Positions 43,301 through 45,434 of a DNA stretch of 45,434 nt are shown piece after piece. Within the stretch, counting starts at the first letter, position 1; each line of letters opens with the position of its first letter. Where the stretch lies: positions 1 through 45,434 of the forward strand of contig MU616755.1 in the NCBI GenBank assembly GCA_025201705.1, in the 5' to 3' direction. A program made the translations under genes and the position numbers. A model generated the notes under the pieces. The model made no database searches. It saw only the letters and a list, made by a program, of their open reading frames with translations, and was not told where the DNA came from. The DNA comes from Dissophora ornata (lineage: Eukaryota > Mortierellomycota > Mortierellomycetes > Mortierellales > Mortierellaceae).

Positions 43301-44056
43301 ATGTCACTGGAGAATGAACACCCTCGTATCCATATCCGTCGCTCAAACACATGCCCTGAACATCTCGCACTCTCGCAGGAGCCTCCTGTGGTCCCAGCCA
43401 GAAGGGGTGCATTGGAACAAAAGACCACGGACACATCAATAGCCTGCAACCAGACCCTTCCAGTCGCCATGGCTGATCATCACGAAGAGCCTGAGAATGT
43501 GAACAGATCCTGGGTCAGAAGGTCAAGGCACCGTATCGGTACTATAATCGAGACGAAGAAAGCGCACATCACCATCATCACCCTCACAGCGATCGATATT
43601 ATCCTCGTCATGCTCCAAATCGGCGCCAGTTTACTTCATCTAGACGAGACAGAGGAAGAGCTATGGTATATTGCGCTCTTTGGCCATCTATCCTTGGCGA
43701 TTGTGTGCATCTTCATGCTTGAGATTCTGCTCAAGTTTTACGCGTTTGGTCCACGATACTTTTGGACAGGCACACGGCATGGAGTCCTACATCTGGTCGA
43801 CGCCATCATCATCCTGGCCTCGTTCTTGCTGGAAATCCTGCTCCATGGTGCGGCTGAGGAACTTGGTAGTTTACTGATTATATTCCGACTGTGGCGTTTG
43901 GTCAAGCTGACGGGCACGGTGGCCATTGAGGTGTCCGAGCATGACGAGGTACAAGTCGAGAGACTGGAGGCAAAGATTCGGTCGCTGGAGGTGGAGTTGG
44001 AAGCAAGTCGTCTAGAAGTTCAGACGTTGAAACGGTATAGCGTCTATCAAGACTAA
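43301..44056 (+). CDS. Hv1-type voltage-gated proton channel
   Basis: This intronless gene encodes 251 aa with the architecture of HVCN1: cytosolic N-terminus, four membrane helices forming a lone voltage sensor without a pore domain, and a C-terminal coiled coil for dimerisation. S1 is about 88-112 with the selectivity Asp at D99 (human D112). S2 is about 126-147 with E141 and K145 (human E153, K157). S3 has D167 and E178 (human D174, D185). S4 reads FRLWRLVKLTG with R196, R199 and K202, so the third gating charge is Lys where human has Arg. H129 and H182 are candidate zinc-binding residues. The coiled coil (about 213-246, VERLEAKIRSLEVELEASRL) follows. In membranes it would extrude protons on depolarisation. 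M57 is an alternative start. It is convergent with MPP6. Confidence 0.92.
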   Translation: MSLENEHPRIHIRRSNTCPEHLALSQEPPVVPARRGALEQKTTDTSIACNQTLPVAMADHHEEPENVNRSWVRRSRHRIGTIIETKKAHITIITLTAIDIILVMLQIGASLLHLDETEEELWYIALFGHLSLAIVCIFMLEILLKFYAFGPRYFWTGTRHGVLHLVDAIIILASFLLEILLHGAAEELGSLLIIFRLWRLVKLTGTVAIEVSEHDEVQVERLEAKIRSLEVELEASRLEVQTLKRYSVYQD

Positions 44057-44360
44057 GTCGTGGTCACAACATTAAATAAACGGGGGGGGGGACGGGAATT
44101 ATCCCACTTTAAATATATTACATGCACTGAGGCGTGGATTTACTTTTATTTTTGAAAAAAAAAGGGATCGTCAAATGAACACGAAGGGTGTCTCCTGCCT
44201 GATTAAGTTCCATATGCAAGCAGCCCAATCCTCATGGTGTTGAATATCTAGAAAATCATGTGAAGAGTACCGGGATGCTGTGCGTGGAAATATGATCCCT
44301 TTGCTCAAAGTGTGCCGCCAGTCCTCATACATCTGCTCCCGACATTTTTTTTTCTCCTTT
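44057..44360. other. Spacer between convergent genes
   Basis: An ATTAAATAAA (about 44,074) and a G-run (44,083-44,090) lie just after the Hv1 stop and may form its 3' end. No gene is present. Confidence 0.4.
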
Positions 44361-45288
44361 TCAATCCTTGGGCTTCATGAATGACTTTGGTTGACTGTTG
44401 CCGGTACTTTCATTCTGTGATCCTGATCGTCTAGTCTGTTTGGAGGGCGGTGGCGCCCTCCTATTGCCCGCTGGCTTCTTTGATACATTTTTCCCTGATA
44501 GTGATGATGATGATGATGATGATGTCTTTGTCCTCTTCGTCCTTTGCTCACCGCCCAGTTCATCAGCCATCTCATCGTCTCCAATCTCGCCCTCTTTCTG
44601 TCTCTTCAATTCCCGATCCAGTTGTTGTTCTCCTGCCGACTTGGATGCAGTTTTCTAAATGTCATTTTGAAAACATGCGATCGATCTGTTATTATCGTGT
44701 TGTCTCATGTTATACTGCGGGTCAATTGACTAAAAAAAAATCCAGGTCATTTTTACCTCGACGACCTCGTTGAACTTTTGAAAAGATACCCTGCCCACAT
44801 TTGACCGCTCAGCAGCGTCCATCTGCAAGAAGCTTGGTTCGTATTCTACTTGAAACTTTCTAAAAAAAAATAAATAAAAAAAAAATCCCCAGCAAAATAC
44901 CATTCAGACATTAGAACCCGTTATCGCGAAATGGTGTCAGAAAAAAAAAAACTCGCGGGACAAAGGAGTGAGCGACAGAAGGAGTTACAACGTACGGCTT
45001 TGGAAGATCAATGGTCTTATTGTCAAGGACCCAATGTGCCTCAGTAATAACCCTGACCTGTTCCCGTTCCAGTTTTTCTCTAGTCTCCTTTTCTTGCTGC
45101 CTTTGCATGAACTGTAAAGAAACGCGCGCGAGAGAAAGAAGAGAACCGTGATATTAGTATCATTGGGAGAGTGAGTGATCTGTAAGCGGGAGCAATCGCG
45201 AAATTCAGCAGCATCGAAATGTGACACCATTTACCTTCATGGTAAGCAGCTTCCCGGAGAGGGCTTTCTTGTGGGGTATTTCAGCCAT
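44361..45288 (-). CDS. MPP6: MPP6 (M-phase phosphoprotein 6), nuclear exosome cofactor
   Basis: Four exons (45288-45235, 45111-44996, 44859-44757, 44654-44361) give 188 aa. MPP6 binds the nuclear RNA exosome, helps recruit the Mtr4 helicase and supports 5.8S rRNA maturation and nuclear RNA decay. Family blocks in order: LSGKLLTMKFMQR at the N-terminus (human KNLLRMKFMQR), ITEAHWVLD, FQVEYEPSFLQMD, GRVSFQKFNEVVE, and the terminal KSFMKPKD (human MFLKPQD). The residue order and exon joins reconstruct the conserved protein without gaps. The C-terminal part is lengthened by a low-complexity stretch, including a TCA trinucleotide repeat encoding six or more Ser (about 44,502-44,525), which could vary between strains. 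A basic Arg/Lys/Pro-rich region follows it and may bind RNA. Confidence 0.9.
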
Positions 45289-45434
45289 CTTTTTTTTTTA
45301 GCTGCCGTGCACTTGCGTAGATTGTGTGGGTTCTGTTCCAGGAGCGCAATGAGAAGAAGGGACAATGGATGCAATCGTTCGTTTTGGGGAAAAAGTGTGA
45401 ATGGTTTCGTGGCAGTCACAACAAACAACAAAAA
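45289..45434. other. Upstream region of MPP6
   Basis: A T-run (45,291-45,299) precedes the start codon. A CAGTCACA sequence at about 45,413 equals the homol-D box known from fission yeast ribosomal promoters; relevance here is unknown. Confidence 0.25.

Noticed and set aside
1..45434. CRISPR arrays, rRNA genes, bacterial operons
   Set aside because: Intron-rich eukaryotic genes throughout; the repeats seen do not have the regular spacer structure of CRISPR and no rRNA sequence was recognised.

Overview
This is a window of eukaryotic nuclear DNA, most likely from an early-diverging filamentous fungus of the Mortierellomycota/Mucoromycota type. The genes have many short GT-AG introns, intergenic spaces are wide, and there is a CipC-like (DUF3759) gene, an Hv1-type voltage-gated proton channel and fungal-type pogo, hAT and LINE remnants. 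The taxon is inferred from gene style only; no marker fixes it. Exon models below were made by eye from splice consensus, reading frame and family alignment.

Layout. 1-7,100 is gene-poor: two decayed copies of the 3' end of one LINE, a fragment of an unrecognised gene and a cluster of diverged 61-bp repeats. 7,137-18,667 is a compact housekeeping block: CipC-like protein (+), NIF3 (-), ribosomal stalk protein P1 (+), a SANT/Myb plus U-box-like protein (-), a GNAT acetyltransferase (+) and a serine-rich protein (-). NIF3/P1 and Myb-U-box/GNAT are divergent pairs; P1/Myb-U-box and GNAT/Ser-rich are convergent pairs. 18,668-20,883 is noncoding and holds a tiny poly(A) insertion with target-site duplication. 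A decayed thioredoxin copy (20,884-21,310) is followed by a complete nine-exon gene for splicing factor SF3B3/Rse1 (26,139-21,791, minus, 1,210 aa).

26,140-43,200 is an accessory, repeat-built region. It contains a dead pogo/Tigger transposase, a hAT element with long terminal inverted repeats, and three diverged copies of an apparently undescribed unit. Each unit starts with a TATA box and a Pro/Ser/Thr-rich ORF with a basic C-terminus on the plus strand. In units 1 and 2 the downstream DNA also carries conserved, protein-like reading frames on the minus strand that converge on the first ORF; unit 3 keeps only part of these. The plus-strand ORF is intact only in unit 2; unit 1 has lost its ATG and unit 3 has a premature stop.

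43,301-45,288 returns to core genes: an Hv1-type proton channel (+) and the nuclear exosome cofactor MPP6 (-), convergent. The core genes serve translation (P1), splicing (SF3B3), RNA decay (MPP6) and pH/voltage physiology (Hv1) and show no shared pathway. The accessory region looks like a nested accumulation of transposons and duplicated lineage-specific genes.
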